Source: Oegoconia quadripuncta | Taxonomy: Eukaryota > Arthropoda > Insecta > Lepidoptera > Autostichidae | DNA: 64,000 bases | Reading direction: 5' to 3' | Assembly (NCBI GenBank): GCA_949316235.1 | Contig: OX438748.1 | Location: forward strand, 32,048,836 to 32,112,835 | Shown: positions 22,250-34,009 of the stretch, piece by piece | Numbering within the stretch: position 1 is the stretch's first letter | How the letters are laid out: the number at the start of each line of letters is the position of its first letter | Program-made: the position numbers and the translations under genes | The notes under the pieces: model-generated | Seen by the model: only the letters and a program-made list of their open reading frames with translations | Told to the model about the DNA's origin: nothing | The model's database searches: none

Positions 22250-23130
22250 TAATTTTAGTCTCTCAAAAAGTTGTAAGAGACAACATTGTAGAACTAAATT
22301 CTATAGTAGGTATAAAATTGTGTATTTCTTCTCTTTGTGTAGGTTACGTTTAGTTATAGGTAGGTTTGAATAGCTTTTATTTATAGGATTTTTACTATAC
22401 AGACGTCTTTTTACCACGCTTTGATTCGCTTGTAACTAATACTGTAATCAAATCTTGATAGTTAATTTAAACTTACTTCCAATTGTCGTATCGAAATTAA
22501 ACTTTGTATGTGTATGTAATTCTGATGACAATACTATAATTTGGTATCTTGGAGCTGATCTGATGATCCAGCCAGCCAGGAGCCAGGAGGTGGATGGTGA
22601 AACTCTTTAGCGGCTATAAGTAAACCCCTCGAGTTTGGGCTCATATGATTCGTTTTGACGAGTCCAATATATTATACTTGGTGTCGACGATCTGATGATG
22701 GAGCCAGGAGATGGATGGTGGGAATGTAGCGTGTTTTTTTAATTTTTTAAAGTACATCCTATTCTTATTACAAGCTTTTATTTAACTTGTAATTTTTATT
22801 AAATGGAAGTTGTTGAAAATTTGCAGGTAAAATTAGAACCATTTCCTATTTATCTATAAGGAGCTGAAATTTTGCTTACATGTCAGTTCTGATGATAATA
22901 CATTCTGATGCTGCATCCAGATCATCTCACGAGGGGAACTCCTTTACTGTTAGCACGTATACAAAATTTTTCATACATACTCAGATAGTTTTGATAAGTA
23001 AACATGATTTTTAGGTTGACATGCTGCTGCAGTCGGGATTGTCACCTTAAGTGGGATTTCCTCTACGGTTAATAGTGCGAATACGAAATTTTGCATACAT
23101 GGTTAGACTAGAGAAAATAATACGTGATAA
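22250..23130. other. no gene; partially duplicated repeat sequence
   Basis: Near-duplicate blocks 'ggagccaggagatggatggtg' occur at 22573-22600 and 22697-22720. The segments at 22850-22960 and 23000-23105 both run 'gggaactcc/gggatttcc...acgaaattt...catac', a diverged tandem pair. Confidence 0.4.
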
Positions 23131-23134
23131 TCAT

Positions 23135-23352
23135 GATGGAGTTCGATTCGAGCACTAAGAAGTTCCATTCTTCATTCATCATCCGAACAGCCAAGGCATG
23201 GAACTACCTTCCGGCGTCAGTCTTTCCTGAATCCTACAACCTTGGGATCTTCAAGAGCAGAGTGAATAGGCATTTACTGAGATCGCGTGCTTCATCTCCG
23301 ACCACAACGTCACTTTCCATCAGGTGAGATTGTGGTCAAACGCGAATCCAGT
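23135..23352 (+). pseudogene. CR1-like LINE 3' end
   Basis: Encodes FHSSFIIRTAKAWNYLPASV...PESYNLGIFKSRVNRHLL and ends in the short tail plus an A-run at 23351. Best preserved copy of the LINE 3' end in the window. Confidence 0.75.
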
Positions 23353-23494
23353 CAAACATAAAAAAAAAAGAGTATTAAGGGCGGCTTAGTGAGGAAAATT
23401 TCGAATCGACCTATTTTTGGTTGAGACTTTAGCCATCAAATATTATTTTATTTAAGCCAGAAAAGTAAGCATCAATCATGATGGTGCAATTATA

Positions 23495-25077
23495 TTGGGT
23501 CTTTACCTATGAAATTGGAGTTTTTTTTCTTCGTTAATCATGTGTACCAATTCCTGCGATTTTCAAAGCTATATCCAAATTTTGTTTTTTATTCGGAAAA
23601 AGGAATATCATCTTGCACGACATTGTGAATGGACGGATTGACTGTACAGACTTAGTGGCTGGGGTAACATTTTGTACGCCACAGCAACGTACACGACACA
23701 CACCTTTACTATATGTGCCACGTCATAAGACAAACTACGCAAACAATGCCGTTCTCACGCGCATAGCTAGCACATTATAACAATCAATTTAGTGAAGTTG
23801 ACCTATTCCTGTATTCTAAGAATGCTTTCAGAACACATCTTATCAAAATGTTAACTAATTCATCAGCTGGTCGTACATGACAGTGTCGTGGTTGGTAGTG
23901 TATAAGCAACTGGTGGGCATTCATTCATTTATTTATTTTTTTAAGTATTCTTTACTGCACCAAAATATTACATACCAGCTTTCCGCCCGCAGCTTCGCTT
24001 CTGTGGAATAACTTTATCGCGGTAATTTATTAACAAACAAACATCCAAACTTTCACATTTATAATATTAATTAGATGACAGAGTAATAACGATAGGTCAA
24101 GTAGTCAAGGTCAAGTACAAAGGTAGTGCCAATCTGAGCACTGAGGTAGAAAATTCAGTTTAGCAACTTTTTTTATTTTTTATTTTATTGTCAATCTGTA
24201 TATATGACGACCTGTTTGGTGTAGTGGTTAGAAGCTCTGACTGCTATATTAAAAGGTCGCGGGTTTGATCCCGATAGGGGCATGTACTTGTATGATGAAT
24301 ACAGACATGTGTTCCCGAGTTATGGAAGTTTTACACTTAACGTATATATTTATAAAAAAAAAGAAAACGTATATATGTAGTTTATCAACCAACTGGTATC
24401 CATAATACAAGCCTATAGTTGCTTGGTGTGGATCTAGATGGCGCTGTGTGTATATGCCAATATATTTATTTATATTATTCTGCAATTGTGCGTATCTGCA
24501 GCTGCACATATCATACGAATACTCAGCATTATTTGCAGCGTTGTCTCGATGTCCGTAAACCTACCCATTACGTGGTTCCTAACTAACTACTTAGCTTGAA
24601 CTTCAATTAAAAAAAAATAAAAATAAAACAATAATAGTTTATATGATGAAACCTGTAATTTGCCTTATTTTTTGTATTCCTACTTGGTAATATTTATACA
24701 CAACTGTAACGCTGTTGGTTTCTTTAATAAATAAATAAATAAATAAATAAATTTCAAGGTTTCACATGAAATATTTTTTAATTTCTGGGCTAAATCACAT
24801 AATAAAAAAAATTTGAACAGAGCTCTTTTCATGTGCTTCCCATAACAGTTTCTTAAATTCGCTGAAACTTTTATAAAGCGGTTACTTTTAAAAATTAACA
24901 CTGCCTATACTTAACTTAATGTTATCCGATAAACACAAAGTTTACAAAGTTTTGTTGTTACACAAAGTTTAGCTAAATTTGGATTTCCCAAAAAAACAAT
25001 CAAAAATGTTTGTATGGAGAAAACAGTCTTAATGAAATTCTTCATACAAAACGCCAATTTCATAGGTAAGGACCTAA
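23495..25077. mobile_element. non-autonomous mariner-type element with nested insertions
   Basis: Starts after TA at 23493 with TTGGGTCTTTACCTATGAAA and ends CATAGGTAAGGACCTAA before TA at 25078. Flanking DNA of the element at 56352-57100 is identical in type: same TIRs and inner block 'tttcacatgaaatatttt'. About 1.1 kb (23611-24750), ending in (AAAT)n, separates two segments that are adjacent in the other copy, so it is a later insertion. That insert holds a CTAG-type fragment (23972-24073) and a family 1 SINE. Confidence 0.75.
24205..24450 (+). repeat. tRNA-derived SINE (family 1), plus strand
   Basis: A-box region TGTTTGGTGTAGTGGTTAGA and B-box GGTCGCGGGTTTGATCCC, followed by the family body 'atgtgttcccgagttatgga' and 'tatccataatacaagcct'. 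Confidence 0.75.
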
Positions 25078-25079
25078 TA

Positions 25080-25940
25080 TTATTATGATTTTAAAGTTAG
25101 TTTCAAAGAAAGTGAGTGTACCATCTCGTGCCATTTTTTGATGGATTTCTGAATTTAAACAAGGAAAATTTTCCTTATAAGATGTTAACAGAATTGCCCA
25201 TCCTGCGACGTAACGGATCATTTGGATAAAAACACAACACTATTTAGAAGCATAACATATGACAGAATTAACTCAAAACCATAAATTAATTTATTCACAA
25301 CCGAAACTCGGACGAGAAAGCTCCTCTATCCACCAACTGCACACACTATTATCGACGCAATTCGTTCTTTTATAGAACAATTACATAAATTAATGAGGTG
25401 TACAGAAGGCATGAGGAGATTAACTTGTTCGCAACAAGCTTCCCGGGTGTTCGGAAGCTGATGATAGCTGATTACATGGACTCTTTGCTCTAACATTATG
25501 ACAAAACAACATTGTCATCATAATAAAAGTATTCTTATTTTTATCATTAATTAGACGCTCATTTTTTTTTATCTTATTGATTTCGTAAGCCATACATCAT
25601 ATGATTCATCAAAATTAAAATAAAACCAAAAAAAAAACATTTTAATGTTATTCTAATCTAATGTAAAGGGATTAATGGTTAAAGAGTATTTTTATAATGT
25701 TGAAATCTAAGATTCAGTGAGTGTATGATGAAACTTAAAAATCGATCACTATATTCGATAGTGAACCCTGAGCTTAAAATTTGATAGCAAAAGAAGAGGA
25801 GATCCCCTGCAGAATAATCCAAAAAAAAATTAAATTCCGGCCGGAATCGTGACAGGAGCCTAAAAGTCATGATATCTATTAATATTCTCTTCCTGCCCTG
25901 GTTCCCATTTATTTGGTGTCGGCATAGTACGTCAGTCAGT
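25080..25940. other. no gene seen
   Basis: AT-rich spacer with two A/T homopolymer patches near 25565 and 25630. No domain or splice-bounded exon recognised. Confidence 0.4.
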
Positions 25941-25944
25941 CGTC

Positions 25945-26085
25945 AGTCTTTCCTGAATCCTACAACCTTGGGATCTTCAAGAGCAGAGCGAATAGGCATC
26001 TACTGGGATCGCGTGGTTCATCTTAGACCATATCGTCACTTTCCATCAGGTGAGATTGTGGTCAAACGCGAATCCAGTCAATCAT
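25945..26085 (+). mobile_element. CR1-like LINE 3' end fragment
   Basis: SVFPESYNLGIF-type frame (25940-25985) followed by the tail 'catcaggtgagattgtggtc'. 5'-truncated. Confidence 0.65.
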
Positions 26086-26511
26086 AAAAAGAAACGTTTT
26101 TTCCTTCCAATCCTATCAGCTCATCATTTACGCCTTTTTCGTTCATATCACCTTTCACACAATCCATCCGCCTTTTTCGGGGTCTTCCTCTTCCTAAAAA
26201 TCATGATACCTATGTCAGGACACATTGATCTGGTAAACCTACTTGGGAGGTTAATAGTTCTCGTGTTATAATGGCCCATTAAACGACTCCATATAATTAT
26301 TTAAGTATTTAAAAACCAAAAACCCGACAGCATATTATGTATTTTGCGGACGCCATGTTGGATTTTTTGCCATAAAATTACACCCAGCTCAAAGTAACAA
26401 GCGCCGTAAATATGCGTCAATATCTGTAACCCACGAGTTTGCGGCGCTCGCAGTGGAGACATTGGGCCCTTGGTCTTCTGACACGAACAATGTGTAAAGG
26501 ATTTATCCCTT

Positions 26512-26710
26512 AGACTGGTCCACGCCTCTGGAGATGTGAGAGCTGGTGCCTACTTAGCTCAGCAGCTGAGCTTATGCATTCAGCGGGCCAATAGCGCTAG
26601 CGTACTAGGTACTGCCTCACGGAAGCGAGTTGGACGGCGTATTTTTTCTATAAGATATAGGTATTTTCAATTGTGTTTTATAAATTTGTTGTTTCATGTA
26701 ATTTAATTAA
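26512..26710 (+). repeat. interspersed repeat family ('cacgcctctggagatgtgag')
   Basis: Shares nearly 200 bp with 31468-31690, from CACGCCTCTGGAGATGTGAG to 'tttgttgtttcat'. A minus-strand piece is at 36745-36840 and a tail at 62060. The three main copies differ by internal indels. Class unknown, perhaps a SINE or a MITE. Confidence 0.7.
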
Positions 26711-26719
26711 AATTTTAAA

Positions 26720-27240
26720 ATTATATACAAAAATAACTCCAAGTGTAAAGACGAATCTAACGCCACCAATGGACTTCGAAATCGAGCAATTGAGGCTATA
26801 GGATGCGCCAAAGGAACTGACATACTACATACACTCGAAAAACATTACCCTCTTTTCTTGGGAAGTCGGGTAAAACGGAGATTTTTCTACGTTCTTTTGT
26901 AGGTTTTTGTATGTATGTGTATTCATATTTTCGTTAATTATTAACCGATTTTGATTATTGTTGCTGTGATCTGATGAGCATTTCGGAGATAGTCGAAACT
27001 TACTGAACTCGGATATTTCACGAATTTTGGCGGTTCAATTATAGTCTCTTGTTAAACAACCTATTATTTTTGTACAGAGTTTTTGAATGGTTAGGATATG
27101 ACTTTCTTAATTACGAGCGAATTGCCAGTGAATTGATTCAAAAACATACAAATGGGGCTGAAGAACTTCGTCCTTTTTGAAATCAGTTGAGAATCGATTC
27201 CAAACTCTCTTTTTGTATATTTAACTTAACAAGGTGTGTT
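26720..27240. other. no gene; interspersed repeat remnants
   Basis: Contains 'aaccgattttgattattgtt'-type sequence common in repeat tails of these genomes and no open frame of note. Confidence 0.4.
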
Positions 27241-27289
27241 CGTTTCCAATCCGAGGCATCAATTTTCCTTCTGAACGTCACAATGGGGA

Positions 27290-27577
27290 ATGACCCTAAC
27301 TAAGGGGTAGTTTAACGCGCATGCGCCTGCACCCCCAGACATGGCCGTCCAGTCCGCTATTGACGCGCGGTGCTGTTGAACGTTTCAGCGCCCTAATTCT
27401 AATAAAACCGACCTATTATGCCGTGTCCTAGCGGTAATTATCAATCAGTGCTTTGAGTGTTTGTGACAGCTCTATATCAGTGCTATTATAATAATCTATT
27501 GACGTAAAAAGGATCTGTGTAACGAGTGCTGTGGTGACCGGATTTTTCTGGATTGCACCAGCGCCGCCCTCACCAAG
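27290..27577 (+). promoter_or_regulatory. candidate promoter and non-coding first exon
   Basis: A GC- and CpG-richer island in AT-rich DNA (acgcgcatgcgcctgcaccc near 27317), two arthropod initiator-like TCAGT motifs (27445, 27477), then about 100-130 nt without ATG ending at a strong donor CACCAAG/GTGAGTAAA at 27578. This is how a 5' UTR exon followed by a long intron would look. No downstream exon was identified on the plus strand within the window, so the gene body is unproven. Confidence 0.4.
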
Positions 27578-27584
27578 GTGAGTA

Positions 27585-28410
27585 AAACCGAATTGTTTGA
27601 CAGCAAAGCGTTTGTAATGGCGATTTGAAATTGGAATAAAAGCTGTCTCCTTCTATTATTGCTGTTCTACTTTCGACTAAGGATTAATAGTAATTACCAA
27701 GCGTGTGTCAGTTGAGCCCTTGTGCGTGTGTTAGTGTATTACGATCGAAGGAACATTACTCGCATAATGCCCTGTTTAGAATGTTTTGAGTTATTGATTT
27801 GAGATAGTATTCACGTTTTCTGTACTTGAATACGTTTTCATGGCTCTTACATTAGTATTAGTACACTAGATCCATCGAAATAGCAGTTGGATATTAAACA
27901 AAAATTTTATTTGTCTAATTTGGGACTAAATAGTTGGTGTTAGTGTCCAAAATTGTTTATTCATAAGAAATAAATATCATAGGCCAGTGATGGGAAACAG
28001 CGTCATTGGCGGATCTGTATAAAATATAGGTACCTATCTATATTGTCACCAACCAGCCTGCCCATCGTGACGATTATGCCCGATTAACATGCAGACAGTG
28101 CGTAAGTATAATTGATTGTGTGAATTTGCTAAAAAAGTAACCGCATCACATTTTATACGAACTCCTAATATGCCAAACAAAATTTTGTACAAACTGCTAA
28201 AAAAAATCAAATTGTACGAAACGAGACTTTGTACTAATGTCGATGCTTTCGGTTCGAGTTCGTAGATTAGATAGGATTATGTTTAGCACGCGGTTTGGTT
28301 GGTAGTGGATATTTATCCGTGTGTTAACTACCCCCATATCTAAGTCTGCAGTCTAGTAGCAATGTTGCTTAGGAATGCTTGTGTTTGTGCTGGCTGAAAA
28401 AATAAGGAGT
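27585..28410. other. no gene seen
   Basis: Possible intron of the candidate plus-strand gene. AT-rich, with 'gggtaccacttt'-type repeat pieces absent and no exon recognised. Confidence 0.35.
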
Positions 28411-28413
28411 CAG

Positions 28414-28556
28414 GCCCGTATTTCAGAATATTACTCAAGCAGAGATCTCCGCTTGAGGACAGTTAAAAGGGGACAGCTCTATGTATCTTGTATAGCGGCA
28501 TCTCTAACTATGCTCAAGCGCAGATCTACGCTTGACCAAAATTCTGAAATACGGGC
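28414..28556. mobile_element. short MITE with GCCCGTATTTCAGAAT ends
   Basis: GCCCGTATTTCAGAAT at the left end and its exact inverse ATTCTGAAATACGGGC at the right. Inner palindromes: CAAGCAGAGATCTCCGCTTG and CAAGCGCAGATCTACGCTTG. The same family, in opposite order, is at 4267-4377. Confidence 0.8.
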
Positions 28557-28944
28557 CCGAGCGGCTTACACTTTCCCTTTTTCTTCACTTAAAATGTAGC
28601 TGCCCTCGACTCTGTGGAAGGACGTGTCAAGATGGAAGACAGTGTGGAAGGATTCATGTGACGATTTTATGGTCGGTGAATTGTAGAGCATTGATCGAGT
28701 ATTCTTAACCCCCGACGAAGAACGATGGGTGTTATGTGTTTGACGGCGTTGTGTGTCTGTTTTGTGACTGAAACCAAATCAAATTAATCTAAATTCGAGG
28801 CGTTTGCTAGTAGCCATTGAACTCCACTATCCAATTAAATGTGTACGAAGCAGTCCGGCGACGAGTACCTACTGTGGCGTGGCGTCAGCCCGAGAACGGA
28901 GAGAATGACGTCAAAAGGAACAGGATACAAATAAATAATTTGTA

Positions 28945-29340
28945 GAATGTCCAGAAAGTGTGTGTTAAGAAATCAAATTCGACGAAAAAGGTCAGATTTG
29001 TGGAAAGAATATTCTTGGATTTTGCACTACGATAATGCGTCTTCGCACAAGGCCATCATTGTGATCGAATTATTGACCAAAAACTACCATCGAGCAACCA
29101 CCTTATTCACCAGATATACCACGACTTCTTTTCCTAAACTAAATTACCACTTCGTGGCACCCGTTTTTATGCGGTAGAAGACATAAAGGAGACTTCGAGA
29201 ACTCAACTAAATTCGGGAAAAGCGTTTAAAAAATGTTTTGATGATTGGATTATTCGTTGACGTAAATGTATCATTTCTGAAGGAACATACTTTGAAGGTG
29301 ATAAAATAAATGTCCGCAACTTAATGATGTCTAAAATCTA
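28945..29340 (+). pseudogene. mariner transposase C-terminal third, decayed
   Basis: The frame at 28947 gives RSDLWKEYSWILHYDNASSH, the region around the second catalytic Asp of irritans-like mariners. Later frames give a degenerate CIISEGTYFEGDKIN ending near 29300. Frameshifts and loss of the YSPDLAP motif show it is dead. Confidence 0.7.
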
Positions 29341-29344
29341 AGTG

Positions 29345-29830
29345 AGTGTCAAACATAAAGCAATACGAGTAACTTTATACATACATGTCGTTATTTATAG
29401 AATTACAGGAATATTTAATATAATTGTAATGTAAAAATATTGTGGAAACACAAATTGAACAAAGTAAGAACCTGTCACAATGTATCCATAGTAGGTATGT
29501 CATTCATTACACACTTAAGAATTGTAACCATTGTTACGTCTATGTAAATCATGAGAGAAAATTAAAAGCAATCATTATACATATATGTATGACAAAATTA
29601 ATCTATAAAGTACCATAAGTATGTAACCATTGTTACGTCAACATCACAATATTTTTGAAAAATCAAAATGAAATATGAAACATTACGTCGGTTACGTCGA
29701 TTGATTTGCTCATTCGACGCGGGTAGAGTTTACGTTACCTATACTTTGAAGTAGGGTCGGGCGTACATAAGGTTTCGGAAACACGCATGTTAGGGTTACG
29801 TAATCAACAAGGAACCCTTATAGTTTCGCC
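29345..29830. other. no gene; repeat piece
   Basis: AT-rich. 29740-29860 holds 'aacccttatagtttcgccatgtccgtctgt'-type sequence, a dispersed repeat. The motif GTAACCATTGTTACGTC occurs at 29524 and 29624, a short duplicated block. Confidence 0.4.
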
Positions 29831-29864
29831 ATGTCCGTCTGTCTGTCCGAGGCTTACCCCAGAG

Positions 29865-30400
29865 GCTCTTAGTGGAAGACTACACCTTTTCTATTAATTA
29901 ATTCTGGGCATTTTTCTTTAAGAGCTTGTTTCAGATTTTCTAGTTGCTGACAGTAGACATCAGAATTAACCGTTTGGCAAAAGCTCATAATACACAATGT
30001 CTTTGCAGTCCCGCCATACACACTACACGAGTTTGTTCGGTGTGAGGCTAGGCTTTGAGACTATATGCGATGGCTCACCTCGCTTAGACCAAGATCGTTT
30101 TCGAACATGATCAATTTCTAACAACATCAATTTCTCATCGTCTCTTATTAATCTTTTCAAAAACGGGTCGATTTCATTTCGTTTGAGCAAAGTTTCGCAG
30201 ATGGAAATCCTGTTCACCAAGTTTCTGTCACTCAAATCGTGTGGTACCCAAATATCTAGCTTTTTCACATAACGTTTATACTAGTTTTTCTGCAATTCAG
30301 TAACCGCCTAGGTGTCGATCTTCTTCAATTTTTTTTCAATAATAACACTCAAAATTCATTCGTTCAAAAAGGGCGCGAACTTTTCCGACTACCTAATATT
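29865..30400 (-). pseudogene. mariner transposase middle part, minus strand
   Basis: The minus-strand frame 30023-30268 encodes KKLDIWVPHDLSDRNLVNRI, then ISICETLLKRNEIDPFLKR and VRKRSWSKRGEPSHIVSKP, the linker and the first catalytic region (DDEKLM in place of GDEKW). After a gap another frame down to 29870 gives QQLENLKQALKEKCPELINR. The C-terminal third is missing. Confidence 0.75.
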
Positions 30401-31460
30401 TCAGTGTGTTGATTGTCTTGAGGACGGAGGCAGTCTCCAAATTCCTTTTTTTGTTATCTGTGAGTTAAAAAAAGGTAAAGACCACGGGTAAAATAATTCC
30501 CGTGGTACCTTCCAGGGACTATCACAGGGGCCATGGGCAACAAAGGAATTACACGTGTAATTTGGTGTAATTTTTGGATTATATTAATAATTCTGAAGAA
30601 AGGAAATAAAACGAACTTAAAAGATAATCAGAGTATTCATTTCAATTGGTTCAATCACAATTAATTATCAAAACAATGCATAGGTATAATGTAGTATTTT
30701 GAACGTTTCGTGGGGGCTACACACACACACACACGTGGGACACACACAATGAAAAACGACGAGTATTATATGTGTGCGTTCGGTTTTTGTCCGGGCGTAT
30801 CCCAGTAGGTAATGCTCCGAGAAAATGTTCCGATTTGAATGCGATTTTTTTTAATATTAAATTCAGATTAAGAAGATATTTAGCTTTTAACATTGTTTGT
30901 TTGGTCTACCTACACGATATAGTCATTGAATTTTGGTTCGTCGGGTTTTCAAAAAATTTTTACAGTTATTAAACTAAATATTAATGTCATTTTTCTATTT
31001 TTAGATAGTGGATGATGGAAATTTAGGTTATTGTCTATATATGATACAGGCTTTGGCTTTGAGGTCATAGCAAATTTATTCATTGAATGGCCGAGAGCCG
31101 AGCTGCGCTATTTGCTATGAAACTTGCCTTACTATTTTTTATTTGGTTTGATAAGGGCACTATGGAATAATGGCGGATCTCATATCAAACATGCCACTGC
31201 TGGACACAGGCCATTCATCGTATTGTGGAAGTACCGACAAGACTCGGGGGGCGCATACCGAGTTTTTACTTATCGACATACGATTGGCTAAGATTGGCGA
31301 ATTGTTTTCTGTCGTATAGTCAAATCCTGGGCCCATTCGGATGTTTGCTGTCGGCTTAAAACGTAAACGTAAAACTCAACCTATGTAAGTTATTCTTTGC
31401 GATTTAAATGTTGTTATTAAGTAATTCGATAAAAGATAGTTTTTATTGTTACATTATTAT
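30400..31460. other. no gene seen
   Basis: AT-rich spacer with a (CA)n tract at 30720-30734 and a dispersed repeat piece 'gttcggtttttgtccgggcgta'. No exon recognised. Confidence 0.4.
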
Positions 31461-31467
31461 AATTAAA

Positions 31468-31690
31468 TAGGACTAGTCCACGCCTCTGGAGATGTGAGAG
31501 CTGGTGCCCACTTAGCTCAGCAGCTGAGCTTATGCATTCAGCGGGGAAATAGCCCACGCCTCACGAAAATGCCTCACGGAAGCGAGTTGGACCGCGTATT
31601 TTTTCTATGAGATATAGGTATTTTCAATTGTGTTTTATAAATTTGTTGTTTCATATACATACTTAAATAAATTGTGTAATTATTATTCCC
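31468..31690 (+). repeat. interspersed repeat family ('cacgcctctggagatgtgag'), second copy
   Basis: Near-identical to 26512-26710 except for an internal change around 'gggaaatagcccacgcctcacg'. Confidence 0.7.
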
Positions 31691-31699
31691 ACGAATAAA

Positions 31700-32440
31700 T
31701 TAAAGCTTTTTTGATTTGATTAGGTCTCTCGAGTTTAGGTCAAAGCGATTTTTTTTATTAAATAGGATCCATTTATGTTATTCTTTCCTTCTTCATAATA
31801 TATATATTAAATTAAAGAACGGTTTGTTAAAACAGGTGACAGAGGCAGGTAATTTAGGTGTTAATGGGCAGAGATTTGAAAAGCATAGCGGAAATTGTAT
31901 GTCCTTACTGCTTCGTCAGCACCTAACATTGATGTGCGAATTCATATGTATGAAAGTTTGATTCTCTCAAAGCGAAACTATGCCGACTCGATATTGGTGA
32001 TCCTCTGTTGTCTCGAAAAAGTGGTCTAATCCAGGGAAAATGAGTTTCCAAATTGTTTAAAGTTTCTGAATAGCTTGCTGGACATTCTCAAGGCTTAACT
32101 TATCAATTATACCAATCGTTCGATATTAAATTTCGTGACGGACACATGTTAAAGATGTGATACAGAGCTTGATCCTCTTGCGAACAAAAGTTGCATAGAG
32201 ATGACGAAGCTATTTTCATTTTGCTAGATAAAGTGTGAGATATGAATGTGTGGGAAGATTACACTTTCAAATTCAAAAAAGTTTTATTTCGTAAGTTATA
32301 AGAATAACATTTGTATAACGTCAGCTAGCTGGTATAGTTCTGTCTTGTTGTCTGCTAAGAGTTTGATGTCATCATCATACATGAGGTGGGATGTGGGATA
32401 GTTCATGAGATAAAACCATGCTGGGCTGAGAGCGTCTTTT
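31700..32440. other. no gene seen
   Basis: AT-rich, no recognised domain or element. An 81-codon frame at 31716 has no supporting feature. Confidence 0.4.
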
Positions 32441-32456
32441 TGAAAAATGACTCTCT

Positions 32457-32935
32457 GATTACGAAACGATTAACAACCCGCTTGGTTAGGGATGTTCGCT
32501 AGTTATTTATATAGTTGCTGGTAACAAGTTTTACGTTAAAAATGACTTAAATTACGAAGCGATTAACAACCCGCTTGGTTAAAGATGATCGCTAATTATT
32601 TATATAGTCGCTGGTAACAAGTTTTACGTTAAAAATGACTCTGTAATTACGAAGCGATTAACAACCCGCTTGGTTAGAGATGTTCGCTAGTTATTTATAT
32701 AGTTGCTGGTAACAAGTTTTACGTTAAAAATGACTCTCTATAATTACGAAGCGATTAACAACCCGCTTGGTTAGAGATGTTCGCTAGTTATTTATATACT
32801 AGCTGGTAACAAGTTTTATGTTAAAAAGGACTCTAATTACGAAGTGATTAACATTGTTATTTATATAGTAGCTGGTAACAAGTTTTACGTTAAAAATGAC
32901 TCTCTGATTACGAAGCGACTAACAACCCGCTTACT
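32457..32935. repeat. ~94-bp tandem repeat, five to six copies
   Basis: Units starting ATTACGAAGCGATTAACAAC recur at 32458, 32551, 32645, 32743, 32835 and 32907 (spacing 92-98, the last shortened). Contains TTTATATAGTTGCTGGTAAC. Non-coding satellite-like array. Confidence 0.85.
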
Positions 32936-32944
32936 TTTGCTTTT

Positions 32945-33400
32945 ACTTAAACAACCACCTCCGTAACCAAAATAAGGTTTAGGAATCGGAGGTCGCGGGT
33001 TTCGGTCCGTAGGGGGTACTTTTTTAGTACTCGGTGCTGTTGGTGGTGGGGCATTTTAATGTCTGGCTTGCTACCACCATCTTACTTAAATCTGCCGCCA
33101 AACAGCAATGTTAATAGCATTGAAAAAAAAACTGAAGGCATTGGAAAGTCGCCCATACTTTCTTTGGTGGCAACAACTACTCTGCATGGGGGGACTGAAA
33201 ATCAGCAACATTGCTGAGTCCCTACCCAATATGTGGTTCTCGATTCTAATTATGCTTGTGTTTTCTTTTTTATGATGAATAAATACTTTTATTATTTATT
33301 TATTATTATAGTTTCCCAAATATTTGGGTTTCCGGGTCAGTACGCTTCTACATTCAGCCTCATCTTCACTTAACATCAGGTGTGATTGAGGTCAAGTGCG
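32945..33400 (+). repeat. partial composite SINE-like repeat
   Basis: tRNA-like core 'caaccacctccgtaacc' and GGTCGCGGGTTTCGGTCC at 32990, then 'gggtttccgggtcagtacgc' at 33328. Degraded relative to 6540-7465. Confidence 0.55.
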
Positions 33401-33439
33401 AACCCGTTGTGCATCGAAGAAAAACAATCTTTTAATACA

Positions 33440-33720
33440 CAAGCATGATTATTACAAATTATTGTAGTATACAAAGACGAGTAAGATAGAGTCCATCAGG
33501 AAATTTCAGTGGCAAACTTCTGACTCCATCTCCAGACGCTCGTCATCATATGTAATAGAAAGTGCTCATGGCAACAAAACAGGTTCGAATATCTTGCTAT
33601 CAGGGAGTTCCAGTCTTTACATATCGGCTCCATCATCAAATCAGCTCGATGGTACCATGACGTTACGTTGTCACCAACCTTACAACGTGCTAAACTTCAG
33701 CTCAATCAAATTTCAGTAAA
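33440..33720. other. no gene; dispersed repeat
   Basis: Contains 'aacaggttcgaatatcttgc' and 'tcggctccatcatcaaatca', which I take as a dispersed lepidopteran repeat from general recollection. No exon structure. Confidence 0.35.
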
Positions 33721-33784
33721 TGGTTGAAAAATGGTTTGCAAATTTTGAAACTGATAAATATTTTTAAATGAAATAAATATTTGG

Positions 33785-34000
33785 TGCACTTACACCAATC
33801 ATCTAGTCCCAAACTAAGCAAAGCTTGTACTATGGATACTAGATAACGGATAAACCTGCATAAATATTTATAAAAACCATCCATGACTCGGGAATAAATG
33901 TTCGTATTCATCATACAAACATTTACCCCTCGCGGGATTCGAACCCGCAACCGTTGGTTTCACTGACAGGGTCACTATCCACTACACCAATCGGTCGTCA
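33785..34000 (-). repeat. tRNA-derived SINE (family 2), complete copy
   Basis: On the minus strand: TTGGTGTAGTGGATAGTGAC (A-box region), GCGGGTTCGAATCCCGCGAG (B-box region), then the body to the tail 'agtaagtgc' near 33790. Reference copy for family 2 in this window. Confidence 0.75.
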
Positions 34001-34009
34001 ATATACCTA

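Noticed and set aside
28945..30400. A single inverted mariner split in two
   Set aside because: The plus-strand piece (LWKEYSWILHYDN) and the minus-strand piece (IDPFLKR, KCPELINRKG) look like different mariner lineages and do not complement each other cleanly, so I treat them as two fossils.
33930..34000. A genuine tRNA gene at the 'gcgggattcgaacccgc' site (also at 1900, 24230, 57710, 58110)
   Set aside because: Only A-box and B-box regions are tRNA-like; acceptor and anticodon stems do not pair, and the sequence continues into a shared SINE body.
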